From the NCBI GenBank assembly GCA_027559495.1, contig JAMXSV010000028.1:806001-870000 (forward strand): a DNA stretch of 64,000 nt, written 5' to 3'. Under the pieces are notes generated by a model. That model did not search any database and had not been told where the DNA came from. It saw nothing but the letters and a program-made list of their open reading frames with translations. This document shows, one piece after another, positions 35,023 through 45,844 of the stretch. Position numbers and translations under genes: made by a program. Source of the DNA: Aurifilum marmelostoma. Its lineage: Eukaryota; Ascomycota; Sordariomycetes; Diaporthales; Cryphonectriaceae. The first letter of the stretch is position 1; each line of letters opens with the position of its first letter.

Positions 35023-36863
35023 TTACTGCGTCTTCTTCTTCTTTGCAGATCTTTTCGGGATGATCTTGCTCTCCACTATTAAGCGGTAGAAACACCAAAG
35101 GTAGCACAGTCCAAAGCCTGCCGCGCCCAGACCAACATTGGCCACTGTCCACAGGTCTGGCTTGTCTTCTGGCGGGGTCATGGTAGCCTCCACAAAGTGC
35201 CATGCCCCCATGGCAAGATAGAATGCACTATGAATGAGAAAGGTCGCCCACTGTGTGAATGACCGGGTGCCCGGGAAGTAGACTCTCAATGACACAGGCG
35301 GGAGATCCAGGAGGTATGCCCAGAGCAGCGTGAATACTGCATACGGTACACGCAGATCAACTCGCTGCAGGAGCGGGAACATGGTCCAGCTGCCGAGGAT
35401 GTTCGCAAACCCGACCCACTGCCGCGTTTCCTTGCCCAAGCCATTGCCACCAGCCAGGAGCAAGGTCATGGGCATCAGGGGCAGCAGTACGCTCTTCTCG
35501 TGAACCTGGAAGCTGAACATGAAGAAAGCCCACGCGGTCGTCGCAAATGCCAGAGGGAGAATCTCCTTCTTGGGCTTGAAGAGCAGGATCAGGTTGGGCG
35601 GCAGGCTGAATCCAAGCGTGGCGAGAAGTGAGAGCTTTTGCAGCAGCTCCGGAGGATACCTCTGGATCTTGACGACCACGTTGAGTGCACACCAAAAGTT
35701 GGCTACTTTATCCTCAAACAGGCCTCGCGCAAAAGGGAAGACCCTGTGGATCATCTGGACCATCTGCTCAATCACGGGCCAGTACATCGCGGTGCGGTCG
35801 ATATGATCCTCAATCCACGGGAAAATGGGCAGAGGCACAGCCTTGCCCTCGAGCTCGGGCTGGGCAACAACACCTCGGCCTGTATCATACAAGGCACCAG
35901 TGATCAACGGCAGGAGCAAAAGCGCAAATGCGAGGATGGTCCCAAGCCCAATGCTGAGGAAGCGAGAAATATTAATGCGCGGGGACAGACAGCTGCCCAA
36001 AAGGAAGACAAAGACGGGTATCGCATAGTAGAGAGCCATCTGCTTGAACCCCAGGGCTGCGACGAAGAAGATGGCAGCCCAAAAGTACCGTCCGGCAACC
36101 ATGGAGGACATGCTGGCCACCACAAAGCCCAGCATGACCGTGTTGTACTGGAAGTGGACGTGGTCGATGAGGATGGTTCCAGGCTGCATGAGGATGGCTG
36201 CGAGAGACACAGAGGCCGACCAGCCCGAGACCGCGTTGAGCCTGCTGAACCGCCTGACGAACATAACCAGCGCAGGTACATAGATGAGATATTCGGAGAC
36301 TATAACCGTCGCGCGCATGAAGATCTTCAGGTTGGGGTCATGACTTCCCCGTGACGCATCCAGAGCGAACCAGCTCGGGTCGATCAGAGAGCCAATCCTC
36401 CCGCACAGCCAGCTGTGGTATGCAGTCAGGGGAGGATAGTCGAGCCCCCACCACTGCAGGTCGTAGAAGTACCATTGCGATATGGGCAGCTGTGTCGTTA
36501 TCTCCATCCAATGTCTCTGGGCCTCGTAGTCGCCGAATATCGGGGGCTTCTGAAACCCTGCACGCAGCAAAAGTTAGCCCTATCGATCACCATGAACGGC
36601 GAAAGTTCTGTGCTGGCACAATGGATTCTATTCTCACCTGAGTAGCCCCAAAGCCCTGCTGCCCATCTGAACAGGCCGACTACCATGAGGATGAGCGGTA
36701 GCACCTCCCATTGAGACACCGATCCTCTTGCTGGCCAGAGGAACGCTGCCAGAGGAAACGAAGGAGCGCGATAGAGGGTTTCCGTCTTGGTAAGGTGGAC
36801 GTCGTCATCATTCCTGCCCTTGCGACGGGGCTTGTGCTGGCCCCTTGAAGGAGTACCTGCCAT
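35023..36863 (-). CDS. ALG6: Dolichyl-P-Glc:Man9GlcNAc2-PP-dolichol alpha-1,3-glucosyltransferase
   Basis: Two exons, 36863-36638 and 36557-35023, joined in phase 1 (GTGAGA...GTGCAG), giving 586 residues. Alg6 adds the first glucose to the lipid-linked N-glycan precursor in the ER lumen. The splice rebuilds the family motif GLWGYSGFQKPP; downstream are FGDYEAQRHWMEIT, DLQWWGLDYPPLTAYHSW and DHVHFQYNTVMLG, typical of the ALG6/ALG8 family. Many hydrophobic helices follow. The C-terminus ends KKKKTQ, so the last four residues (KKTQ) fit a KKxx ER-retrieval signal. The gene is divergent from palC. Confidence 0.95.
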
Positions 36864-37545
36864 TTCGTCGCCTACTCTGAGTGACCCAATTGCATGAAAG
36901 ATCTCAGGTAACTATGATGTTCCAGCTGTGTCAGATCTTCCAAGAAGATACAGCATCGAGGTTAAAGAGGTTGGGGGGTTGTCAGGAAGAGGTTGTTGTG
37001 TAGGTGAGGGAGAAGCAAGGTTGCAAATTGTCGAGTCGTGGCCCTCGAAAGTCGAGAAATTGGGAAGCTGTCCAGAAGTTTGGACACCGGAGCTGGTGGA
37101 CCCCTGCTGCCCTGCCACTGGGGCGGGAGCTGGCGGCTGCTGATCTCTGGTGGGGGTGCCGGTGTGTGGGGTTTGCAGTATGCAATCCCACTGTACAGAC
37201 GTACTGTAGTGCTGTACAGTGCTGTGCATGGTACATAGCGCCCTGCTGGCAGCTCATACAGCTGCTATAGTACATGTACCTAGCAGTACCGGGGCAGAAC
37301 CCTTGCAGCTATGACAGCATACCACGACATATATGTGGAACAGTACTGTGGTACACTCTGGTGCTCGTGAAGTTCACAATGCCAAGCCAGCTCTGACACT
37401 ATCCTGCCCTCGACTCAGTTGCCCCTCATCACAAAACACACGAGACATGATGTATGTGTCCTTCACCCAGATGACTGTTCTCCCTCTCAGATAACACACA
37501 AGGCCCCTCCCCCTCAACAAAATCACCCTCCCGGCCTTCTTCAAT
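36864..37545. promoter_or_regulatory. Bidirectional ALG6/palC intergenic region
   Basis: 682 bases between divergent starts. It contains the dense GTAC cluster listed separately and a GCCAAG at 37381-37386 that fits the PacC consensus GCCARG; a single such hexamer is expected by chance. Confidence 0.5.
37193..37355. repeat. Cluster of nine GTAC palindromes
   Basis: GTAC begins at 37193, 37201, 37214, 37231, 37270, 37276, 37286, 37344 and 37352. By chance fewer than one would be expected in this length. Several sit in larger near-palindromes such as CTGTACAG. Confidence 0.7.
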
Positions 37546-39162
37546 ATGCCTTACCCCTTCGTACTCCCCACAACCTCCGCCTTCTCCTACTCCTCCTCCT
37601 TCACTTGTGACTCCCACCCCCTCCCTCCCACTGACCGCCAGCACCCACCGCGGTGTAGTCCGCGACGTCCTCAAGAAGCACAAGCGCCTCCCGCCGTCTT
37701 CCCAGGCCGCCAACCTCCCGAGCGTCCTCTCCGCCCTGGCCGCCTATCTTCCCTATCTCCTCGCCGTCGACGCGGGCCTCGCCAACCGCACCATCGGGGA
37801 CGGCTCCGAGCTCTTCAGCATCATTCAGCGCGCCTCACCTCCCCTCTCTATATCCTGGCGGCCCACCCTCTCCGACGTACCCGTCCTAGGCCGCCGTGAG
37901 GGTACGAGGGTGCGCGCCCAGGGTCTCGAGCATGAGGTCGCCTTCGTCCTCGCCACGCGTGGCTATGCCTCGACCCTCCTGGCCCGTGCCGCCCTACAGC
38001 CCCTGTACAGCACAACCACCTCCCTCGATCTCTACGCTGTCGGTGCACCGGACCGCCAGACCGCCATATCGGCCGCCACCAAGCACCTTCTCGATGCCGC
38101 CTCCGTCTACGACTACCTAGCCCGCCGCGCCGAGCAGCCCCAGCCCGGTCCGCCGCGCGCCGTGCCGTGCGCCGATATCTCGGCCCCCACTGCCCGTGCT
38201 CAGAGCCACCTAGCCCTGGCCGAGGCCACGCTGCTTGCCGTGCTCAAAGACGACCCTTACCCGGCCATCGTCAGCCAAGACAGAAACCGGAATGACAAGG
38301 AGTGGATGTACAAGGCACCAGATGTGCCCAAGGTGCGGGCACACCTATTTGCGCGACTGTGCCTCGCTGCCGCGGAACATGCGGCAAAGGCACATAGTTT
38401 GTGTGCGTGGCAGACTGGGCCGGGCGTGGGCGGGAGCCTGCGGCTTGTCAGTAAGAAGGGGTCAGCGGAGGTCGAGGAGGGGCCAGGAGCAGGAGCAGGC
38501 GGCGGAAAGCTGAACGAGGGTTTTGTGAGATATCTTGAGGATCTGCGCCGGACGAGCAGGGCTAAGGCCTGTCGTTTCTTTGGTATCGATGCCGAGCTGG
38601 GCGGACAGACGGGGGATGCTATAGGCTGGCTTCATGCCGGACTGCAAGAGATGGGCATCGAAGTGAGAGACTCGTCCAAAAAGCCGTCAGGTCTCAGCAG
38701 GTTGAAGAAGGAGTGGACCGAGAAGAGAGAAGACCGCAGGGTGGACAAAGGCACGAGCTGGGGTGCGGATGCTGGCAGGCTCGAGGAAACGAGGGTCATT
38801 GAGATGCTGGAAGCAAAGTGGTCCAAGCAGAATGATACGGTAAGAAGATACGATCTGTCGAATTCAATCCAAAGTATACAGGGCGGGGAAGAAACAAAGT
38901 TGACCATAAACCAATCTCTCAGATGTTCACCCAGGCCATCACGGCTGCCGGAACCCTGCTCGCCCAGATGCCTTCCGCCCGCGAGATCCACACTCTCAAG
39001 CCTTACGAGGTGCCAGTGCTAGATAGCAGGACCTTGGAGGCCATGCGTGCTCCTCCAGAACGACACGATGATTTCGGTGACCAGCAGAGCTCCGACGACG
39101 AAACTCTCGTGCCAGCATCAGCCCCAGGTGCTTATCCAGGTAGTTCCTCATCTTATTACTGA
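37546..39162 (+). CDS. palC: pH-response regulator PalC, BRO1-domain protein (frame broken near N-terminus)
   Basis: Exons 37546-38839 and 38923-39162, joined in phase 0 (GTAAGA...CTCAG); about 510 residues if one surplus C is removed. PalC is a BRO1-domain component of the alkaline-pH Pal/Rim pathway that links the plasma-membrane sensing complex to ESCRT-III (Vps32). The family-like start MPYPFVLPTTSAFSY lies in one frame and the rest (LPLTASTHRGVVRDVLKKHK) in the next. The switch falls at C5 37617-37621, where one base fewer gives a smooth SHPSLPLTAST. The 35 bases that could otherwise be called an intron are too short. The BRO1 body includes DLYAVGAPDRQ, ASVYDYLARRA and KACRFFGIDAELGGQTGDAIGWLHAG. 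Confidence 0.85.
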
Positions 39163-39906
39163 AGCAGCCTGAGATTGAAGCAAACACCTGTCGAGCGTAC
39201 GGTATTTTTCCAGCCTGCGCATCCCGTTGAGTGAGAACTCTAGCCGGAATATCGACGGCGGGATCGAGAGGCTGATCCAGCAACCCGCTACAAGAGTTGA
39301 TGGGGCAATGTTCTGCCGCACACGGGAAACGATACGAGAGGGCATCCACGTGGGCCTGCAACTCGTGACTCGAGAGCTTGTTCGCGAGTCGACAAGGCGG
39401 CTCGCGTCGCGTCACCAAATGGTCCCTCCTCCAACTTACTCGAATCTTGAAGAGACACAGAGCCTTCAGTCATGGTCTAGACGATCGAATCTAGAGCTCA
39501 CGCAACCAACTCGGAGCTTTGAAACACACCTTAGCCCCTGGCCTAAGAGGCATAGTCCATTTGTTGTGATGAAAGGGTTGCAGACCACTTCACCGGTGTT
39601 GGAGCGTTGGCCTCACCTGCAGTGCCTGCAAGATTGGTGCAGTTGGCGTATGCGGCGGCAATCTTGGCAGCAGGTGAGGTGGCAGCCTCATATACCTTCG
39701 GGGGATGGACATCGGAAGTGTTCTTCCTGCCCTCCTTCTTTTATCTGTCGGTGTCTATGACGCATCCGAACCCTATCCACTATGATATGCAAGCCCGATG
39801 ACAGCGGGAGAGGATTCCACAGCGGCGGGGTAGGCTCCCTGTGATGAGTGGTTTGTCTTCGTGTGGATGGCCCCGCTTCCTCGTCTGCAACAGCCTGAGA
39901 GGTCAT
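39163..39906. other. Convergent 3' region palC/RBR, 744 bases
   Basis: This is the shared 3' flank. Overlapping open frames on both strands (39227-39760 plus, 38996-39418 minus) have no recognisable content and are not accepted as genes. Confidence 0.5.
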
Positions 39907-42276
39907 CTAGCTCTGAGAATGTTTCTTGGCAGGTTTGAACCGAGGCAACCCAGCTTCCTCGGTCTCTTCCTTGACAATGAACGAACCCCATCGATCATCG
40001 GCATCATCGACGATCTCGTCTGCGAGGTCTTCTTCTCGGAGTTCAAGGAGAAGCCTGCTCCTTTCTGAGACGGCTAGCTCTCGCCAGCGCAGTTCGGATT
40101 CGATCTTGACCCTCAGCTCGCGCTCTTGAACGCTGAAAGATCGCTTGACCTTTGCCTTCTTTGCGTCCATGAGCTCTTGTTCAATAGCCACCTCTTCGTC
40201 CAGAACCCAGCGCAATCTCTCGAGCTCGTCCTTCCGCCTGCTTTTGTAAACACACCGGCCCTTTGCATGCTTGGTTCTCTGGGCCTCGAGAAGCTCATCC
40301 TTACGGCGCTCGCCGTTCTTGACCGACTTGGCCCACTTCATCAGCTGCGTCTCGTAATAGGCCTCGGCCTTGTTCTCGCGGGCGATGCGCTCCTGCCAGT
40401 CCTGATCCCACTCCTTTTCTTTTTCCTCTATCTTGTCCTTTGATAATGCTCGCAGCTGGTCCAGCTTGGCTGCATGTTTGAGTTCGAGACCGTCCATGGC
40501 AACGAGGATCCTCAGGGACAGGTGGTCCTGGTCTCGCTGGTGCTGGCCATCAAGGAAATCCTTCTGAAAATCGTTGATCTCATCAAGCCTCATACTGGCG
40601 TCAGCCCATGTACGTCCGACATGTTGCTTGCGTTGTACTTCCTTCGCCAGGCGGATCCTCTCGCGCTTCTCGGCTTCCGCAGCCTCCATCTGCGCAATGG
40701 CTTCCAAAGCCTGGTGAAGTTCCTGAATCTCCCGCCTCTCACGTTCTTCCTGCTCTCTGCGCCTGGCCTCGTTCGCCCTAGCCCGCATCTTGATCTGCTC
40801 TAACTGTCGTTCCGTGCAGCCACACGTGTACCAGACTTTACCGCACACGTAACAAAACTCGGCGCCACACCTGCATGTTATATGGCGGCAGGCATTCTTG
40901 TGTTCCACCATGGTGTGACATCGATAGCATCGCCTCCAGCCTTGCTCCTGCGCGAGCTTCTGGACAAGCCTCATATCTTGGTTCACGACACAATGGGTTG
41001 CATCATTGTGTGCCCGCTGACGGCAGTTCACGCACGTCTGATGATCTCTAGAGCATGTGGCTCGGCCGTAGGCTGCATCTGTTCTCTCCATGGGAACGAA
41101 AACGCCACAGTCCGGGATGGGACAGTAGTATCGTTTTTCGATTGGTGTCAGATATTCCAATCGCTTATTCCTATACTGCTGCTCGAGCTCTCCAGAGATG
41201 TGTCTGAGGCATTTCCTGCGATCAATGGGGGCGAGGCAACATTTTGGGGGCCATTGCGCTTCACTCTCGATCGAGTGCGCTATCAGACGTTTGAAGCATG
41301 GCTCACAGTAATTGTGGCACCGAAGTTGAACCAGGTCCCTTAGGGCAAAGTCATCAAAGCAGGAGATGCACTCGCTAGGCATTAGTCAGTCATCAATCAT
41401 CGATAAGGCTGAGGAGCCTCAAGCAATGGATGTGAGAGCAGCGGGTGGAAGAAGGAGTCTCCCTCACCTGGACTCTACATCCTGGTGATGTAGAGTTTGT
41501 CTCGCCTGCCTCAATCTCGCTCTTAACTGGGCCTCTGACTGGCGCAGCGCTCCAGTCGATCGATGAATGGCGCGGCGCCGAGTATCTTTGTCACCAATCT
41601 TTCGCAAGACAGCCTTGACGAGATCTCGTCGTCTTGGATGCAACGCCGATGTTGACGGTGACTTGGGGCGGGGCATGGTATTGGTGTTCGAAACGGCCTG
41701 CTCAGTCACTGCGGCTATGCTGACTACCTCAATCTTAGCCTTCATAGAAACTTCGGGAGGTTTTGTTTGCCCTTCGGAAGGGTTGTGGAGAGCTTTAGCA
41801 TCGGTATGAACCGAAACAGCACTTGAGGCTAGAATATGATTTGGTTCCACCGGGTGCCCTGCAGACTCCGTACATTTATCCCCAGATTGGAAAGCTTCCT
41901 CTTCAATCAGCTGCCTTTGTTCTTCTTCCTTCTGTTGCCGATGCAACTCAGTCTCTGCAGCAACTTGGGCCCGGATGTTGTCGATGGAGATCTCGATAAT
42001 CGCTTTGACTTGTGGAGCGACGACTTGATTGAGCCTGAGTAAAGCCTCCGGCGGTCCGTACTTGGCCAACTCGATTTGATATTCGTTTTCTACGACGTCT
42101 GGAGGTATGAGGTCTGGCTTCTGATTGTCCTGCTGTTCAACAGAATCCTGGATAGGCTCCCCTATTGGCAGCATCGCAGAGGTTTCATTGGAATCTTCAT
42201 TCTGTTCGGCTTCGGAGAGAAAGAAGGTCAAGAATGAGGAAAGATCAAAATCGGGACGTCCTTTTATTTCGGCCAT
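39907..42276 (-). CDS. RBR-type (RING-IBR-RING) E3 ubiquitin ligase with long coiled coil
   Basis: Two exons, 42276-41468 and 41374-39907, joined in phase 2 (GTGAGG...CCTAG), giving 758 residues. The join produces DVESSECISCFDD, the start of RING1. Order: N-terminal 270 residues without a clear domain (acidic, Gln-rich, then Arg-rich); RING1 (CISCFDD...CHNYCEPC...CC); IBR (YCPIPDCGVF...CSRDHQTCVNC); RING2/Rcat (CYRCHTMVEHKNACRHITC, CGAEFCYVCG, CGC), in which the Cys of NAC is the expected catalytic thioester residue; then about 290 residues of highly charged coiled coil. Fungi carry many such proteins of unknown substrate. A stand-alone reading of the second exon would wrongly start at an intronic ATG. 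Confidence 0.9.
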
Positions 42277-43047
42277 AATATTTCGGAATGTCTGGTTCCC
42301 TTGCGCAAGTCCCTCAGGTCTTACAGCAAGTGTTGTATGATGTACTCAGTAGGATAAGAGGAACGAAAGCAGAGCGACAAATGGGATTCATCACACCGTG
42401 AAAGACAACATGACATCGCAATGTATGCAGATGTGACGAGACTGTCGAAAAATAGAGAAAAGAGGGATAGGAAGGAGAAAGGACGGAAGGGAAAAGGAAT
42501 GGAGGGAAAGGTATCAAGAAAAGAATGTTGCCGGCCTCGGCGGACACGGAGCGTCCTGGAAGTCTTCTGAGGGTGAGGGAGGCGGATAGAGAAGTGGATT
42601 TGAGAACATGTCCGTCTTGTCGATACCTTCAGAGGGATATGGCGCTTGTAGAGAAAACATCAGCCGATCAAGTGCACACAAGTGGAAGGGGCGATGCAAG
42701 TGGTCAGCACTGCCCCCGTACTTGGCTAATTGGGCTCGACCGCAGCATCCAAGCATCTTTCGATCCTGAACCTTAGCTCTCAATATTGGGGCACATCAAC
42801 CCAGTCACGATTCACAGCCGAGGCAGACTGACCTGGATAGCTTTGGCTGACAAGCAAAATGTTCCACATCGTGACAAAGTACGGTGCTATCGAGTCTGTC
42901 TCCCAATCAACCTCACCAAACATAGCCGAGACTATCCCTGGAAAGCATGGCTCAAAATGCAGTTTTCGAGTGATTAGAGTTACGCAGACCAAGGATGAAC
43001 ATGGTCAGGCTCTAGCGCTTGCTACACACTGAGCATACCGGTCTGGT
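42277..43047. other. Intergenic, 771 bases
   Basis: 5' flank of the RBR gene and 3' flank of the FAH-family gene. It includes an A/G-rich stretch around 42440-42530. No gene was recognised. Confidence 0.5.
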
Positions 43048-44169
43048 CTACAGCTTCGACTTTGGGCTACTGAACTCGACCTTATTGACGCAGGTCCCCA
43101 CACCCTCAAGGCTCACCTCGCAGACGTCTCCGTCCTTCAGCCACACTGGAGGGCTTCTGCCTACACCCACGCCCTGCGGCGTACCCGTGAAGATGACATC
43201 GCCTGGTAGCAAGGTGGTCCCCTGGCTGAGGAAAGCAATCGTCTTAGCAAGGCCAAAAATCATATCTGATGTGGTTGAGTCCTGAAATCGGATCGTCAGT
43301 CAGCCTCGCATTGCAGTTAGACCCGCATTTTCGCCCGAGGGATGGTATGTTTTGCTCACCTGCATGGTCTTGCCGTTGAGTATGGTTGAGATCCGCAGCT
43401 TCTGGGGGTCCTTGACCAGGGCGCTCGAGACGATGCCGGGACCAAAAGGGGCCCAGCCATCGAATCCCTTGCCCAGCGACCACTGGCTACCGCCCTTGTT
43501 CATCTGCCAGTCCCGATGGGAGACATCGTTGCCTACGGAGTACCCAAGCACGTAGTCGAGGGCCTTAGACTCGGGCACGTCAGAACACCTCTTGCCGATG
43601 ACGGCCACAAGCTCACACTCATAATCAAGACCCTCGCCTTCTTGGGCCATTGCATGCACCGGTATCGGGTCAAAAGGTCCCCCCCAATGCAGTGACCGGC
43701 TTGTAGAACAGCACTGGGTACTTGGGAATGGGCATTTTTGTCTGAACGAATGCTGGTGAGCTTTCATCGAGTCAAACGAAAAGTGGAAATGAGTCATAAA
43801 AGCAAAAGGAGAGGGGGGGGGGGGGGGGGGCGGCAAACCTCCTTTGCGTGCTGTGCATAATTCAAGCCCAGACATCTTACAGTTCCGACGTGCTCTGGCG
43901 CCAGCGGACTTAGAAGCAGCCGAATATCGGCGACATCCTCCGTCACGTCGTGCTTGCCGAAGACATCACCGGTGATGATGTATGCCTGTCTTGCTTTCCC
44001 TATGTCTGTGACGCCCCCAGGCAGGATAGCATCGCCATAGTAAGTGCGGCCGTCCTTGGCAAGGAAGCGGACCAGGCGCTGTTGATGATGATGTCAACAT
44101 GGGAAACCCCAGCTCGACCTCGTGCGGGTCGTGACTGCTATGCGGGGAACTCACCGAGAAGGCAGGCAT
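43048..44169 (-). CDS. Fumarylacetoacetate hydrolase (FAH)-family enzyme (frame broken at a C7 tract)
   Basis: Four exons: 44169-44155 (only five codons), 44078-43839, 43741-43360 and 43281-43048; 289 residues if one surplus base is removed from the plus-strand C7 at 43679-43685. The family cleaves C-C bonds in, or decarboxylates, beta-diketo acids. The first splice yields MPAFSRLVRFLAKDGRTYYG. Later segments are CLGLNYAQHAKE, KMPIPKYPVLFYKP, the metal-binding LDYECELVAVIG, then YSVGNDVSHRDWQ and VIFTGTPQGVG. Uncorrected, exon 3 is 382 bases and breaks before FDPIPVHAMAQ; corrected to 381 it matches the phase-0 splice. Size and the two-Glu/one-Asp metal motif suggest an FAHD1-like oxaloacetate decarboxylase/acylpyruvase or a related hydrolase. 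Confidence 0.87.
43813..43830. repeat. G18 homopolymer inside the second FAH-gene intron
   Basis: 18 consecutive G on the plus strand (C18 in the transcript), just downstream of the donor GTTTGCC. Its length is likely unstable or poorly resolved. Confidence 0.9.
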
Positions 44170-44779
44170 CGTCACGAGATTTCGACCGGACTCGAGGGAC
44201 TTTCTGTCCAGGCTGACGACTTTGTGCCGTTCAGGTCAGTAAGTCCGAGAAAGGAAAAAGAGAACGAAATGTCTACGGTGTTCTTGATATCAACGATCTC
44301 AAAGATTTGGGGTGCGATTGCCGCAGATGCCTAGTGGAGTTGCAGTGGGCAGGGGGGCTCGCTGATTGCTGTGCAACTCTGCGGGCACCTTGTTCCCACG
44401 GCGGGGGTGACCATAGCAAATGTTCTCGAATGAGAACACTACAGCACGCAATCACAATACCTACAATTCTGGGTTCATTTGTTTACTTTAGGAAGGTAAT
44501 CTGGGTTTTAATTGGGCAGAACTCTCAAACACTCCTCAGTCAGACCTATCGACATCGTCTGCAAGCATGTGATACCCATTTCCACACCCTCAATCGTATC
44601 TCCGTTTTCGATAGCCATCGCCCTCGGGATGTTACCAGTATGTTCAACGCCTGATGAACCGAACAATCAGAGGCCTTGTATGCGCAGCATCCCATGAGCA
44701 AGATAGCGCAGTAGAAGCGACATTTGAAGGAGCGCATTCAATGTTGCGAAAAGGGTCCATCCTGGCCACTGGAAGCCAT
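44170..44779. other. Tandem intergenic region, 610 bases
   Basis: 5' flank of the FAH-family gene and 3' flank of the secreted-protein gene, both minus strand. No other gene was recognised. Confidence 0.5.
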
Positions 44780-45658
44780 CTAGCAGGACTGCTCTCGAAC
44801 GATGACATTCCATCCGTCGTCGAAGAACTGCTGGCCCATCACCTTGCTGGTCAATGAGTCCTCACAGTGCTTGAGGACATCAGAGACACCGCCTGCAATC
44901 ATGCCAAAGTATCCAAGGGTCTTGGACTCCGAGTTCTACAATTCCCATATCACATCAGCCTCATTTCACGATGGGGATAACTGAGGATTGTACTTGCATC
45001 ATTGCACCACCAAATGGCCGCACCGTAGGAGCAAGAGACGCGCCCACAGGTGCCGGGGCCGGGGCCGTTGGTTGGCTGGCCGCTGACGCTGTCGAGGTAG
45101 TACATGCCGGAGAAGACATCGCTGATGGAGCACTGGTGCCAGCCGGGGATGTTGCAGTAGTAGGCGGTGGGGACGTCGTCCATCTCGGCGGCGGTGGTGG
45201 AGGAGAGCTCGATGTCGGCCACGGACTGAGTGGTGTTCTTCTTGATCTCGATGCGCTCCTGGATGGCGGCGGCAGTGTCGGGGTCGACCTCCTGGATATT
45301 GCCGAAGACGTCCTGGATGGTACCGGTCACGGAGAGATTGCTGTGAGGATGGGTCAGCCGTCTTGTAATTATTTACCATTCAAGGAACCGGCGATTCTGG
45401 ATAGCAACGGCAGAGAACTTACTAGGGGGCATCGGTGTTGTTGATCAGGACGTTCCAGTTGATGTCAACAATGCTGTAGGTCTTGTTGCCAGTGACAAGG
45501 ACATCATCGCCAAAGGGCATGGCGGGAGCCTGGGGTTGGGGTTAGTATGAGGATCATGTTGTTTAACATGTCTCCAAAGTGGTGTGAATGCTTACACCGT
45601 GAGCCAGAAGGCTTCCATAGATGACTATGGTGATGATCTCGAACAGACTGGCCTCCAT
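44780..45658 (-). CDS. Small secreted cysteine-rich protein, effector candidate
   Basis: Four exons: 45658-45596, 45529-45423, 45340-44998 and 44935-44780, giving 222 residues. Introns 1 and 2 are GT-AG. The third must be GC-AG (donor GAT|GCAAGT, acceptor TGTAG), because only that join keeps the frame (IWWCND|NSESKTLGYFG). A signal peptide ends near residue 21 (SLLAHG). The mature part has seven cysteines, four N-glycosylation sequons (NKT, NNT, NLS, NTT) and the block GPGPGTCGRVSCSYGAAIWW, which I recognise from a family of fungal secreted proteins of unknown role; it ends DGWNVIVREQSC. A TATATAAA box lies about 180 bases upstream at 45837-45844. The AT-rich flank and secretion signal fit an effector-type gene, but that role is inferred. 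Confidence 0.83.
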
Positions 45659-45836
45659 GATGAACACTCTGTTGATGGATGCCTGTAGATGTTGAGAAGG
45701 CTTGTAATCAGTAAGATGGATCTGTCGTTCACAGAAGATCAAGCAGTCAAGAATCTTTTGATGGACTCTGGACTTGTTGTGTTGGGTAGAGAAAGAAATC
45801 GTCAGATCGAGCTGAACGGGTCAGGAATCGACCTTG

Positions 45837-45844
45837 TTTATATA
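45837..45844 (-). promoter_or_regulatory. TATA box of the secreted-protein gene
   Basis: TATATAAA on the minus strand, about 180 bases before the ATG at 45658. The match is exact; use is inferred. Confidence 0.5.

Noticed and set aside
37580..37640. Possible 35-base intron explaining the palC frame change
   Set aside because: It is far below normal intron length and the join does not restore frame; a surplus C in the C5 tract does.
39227..39760. 177-codon plus-strand open frame downstream of palC
   Set aside because: It starts with a non-ATG codon, overlaps an open frame on the other strand and has no recognisable content; it is probably 3' flank.
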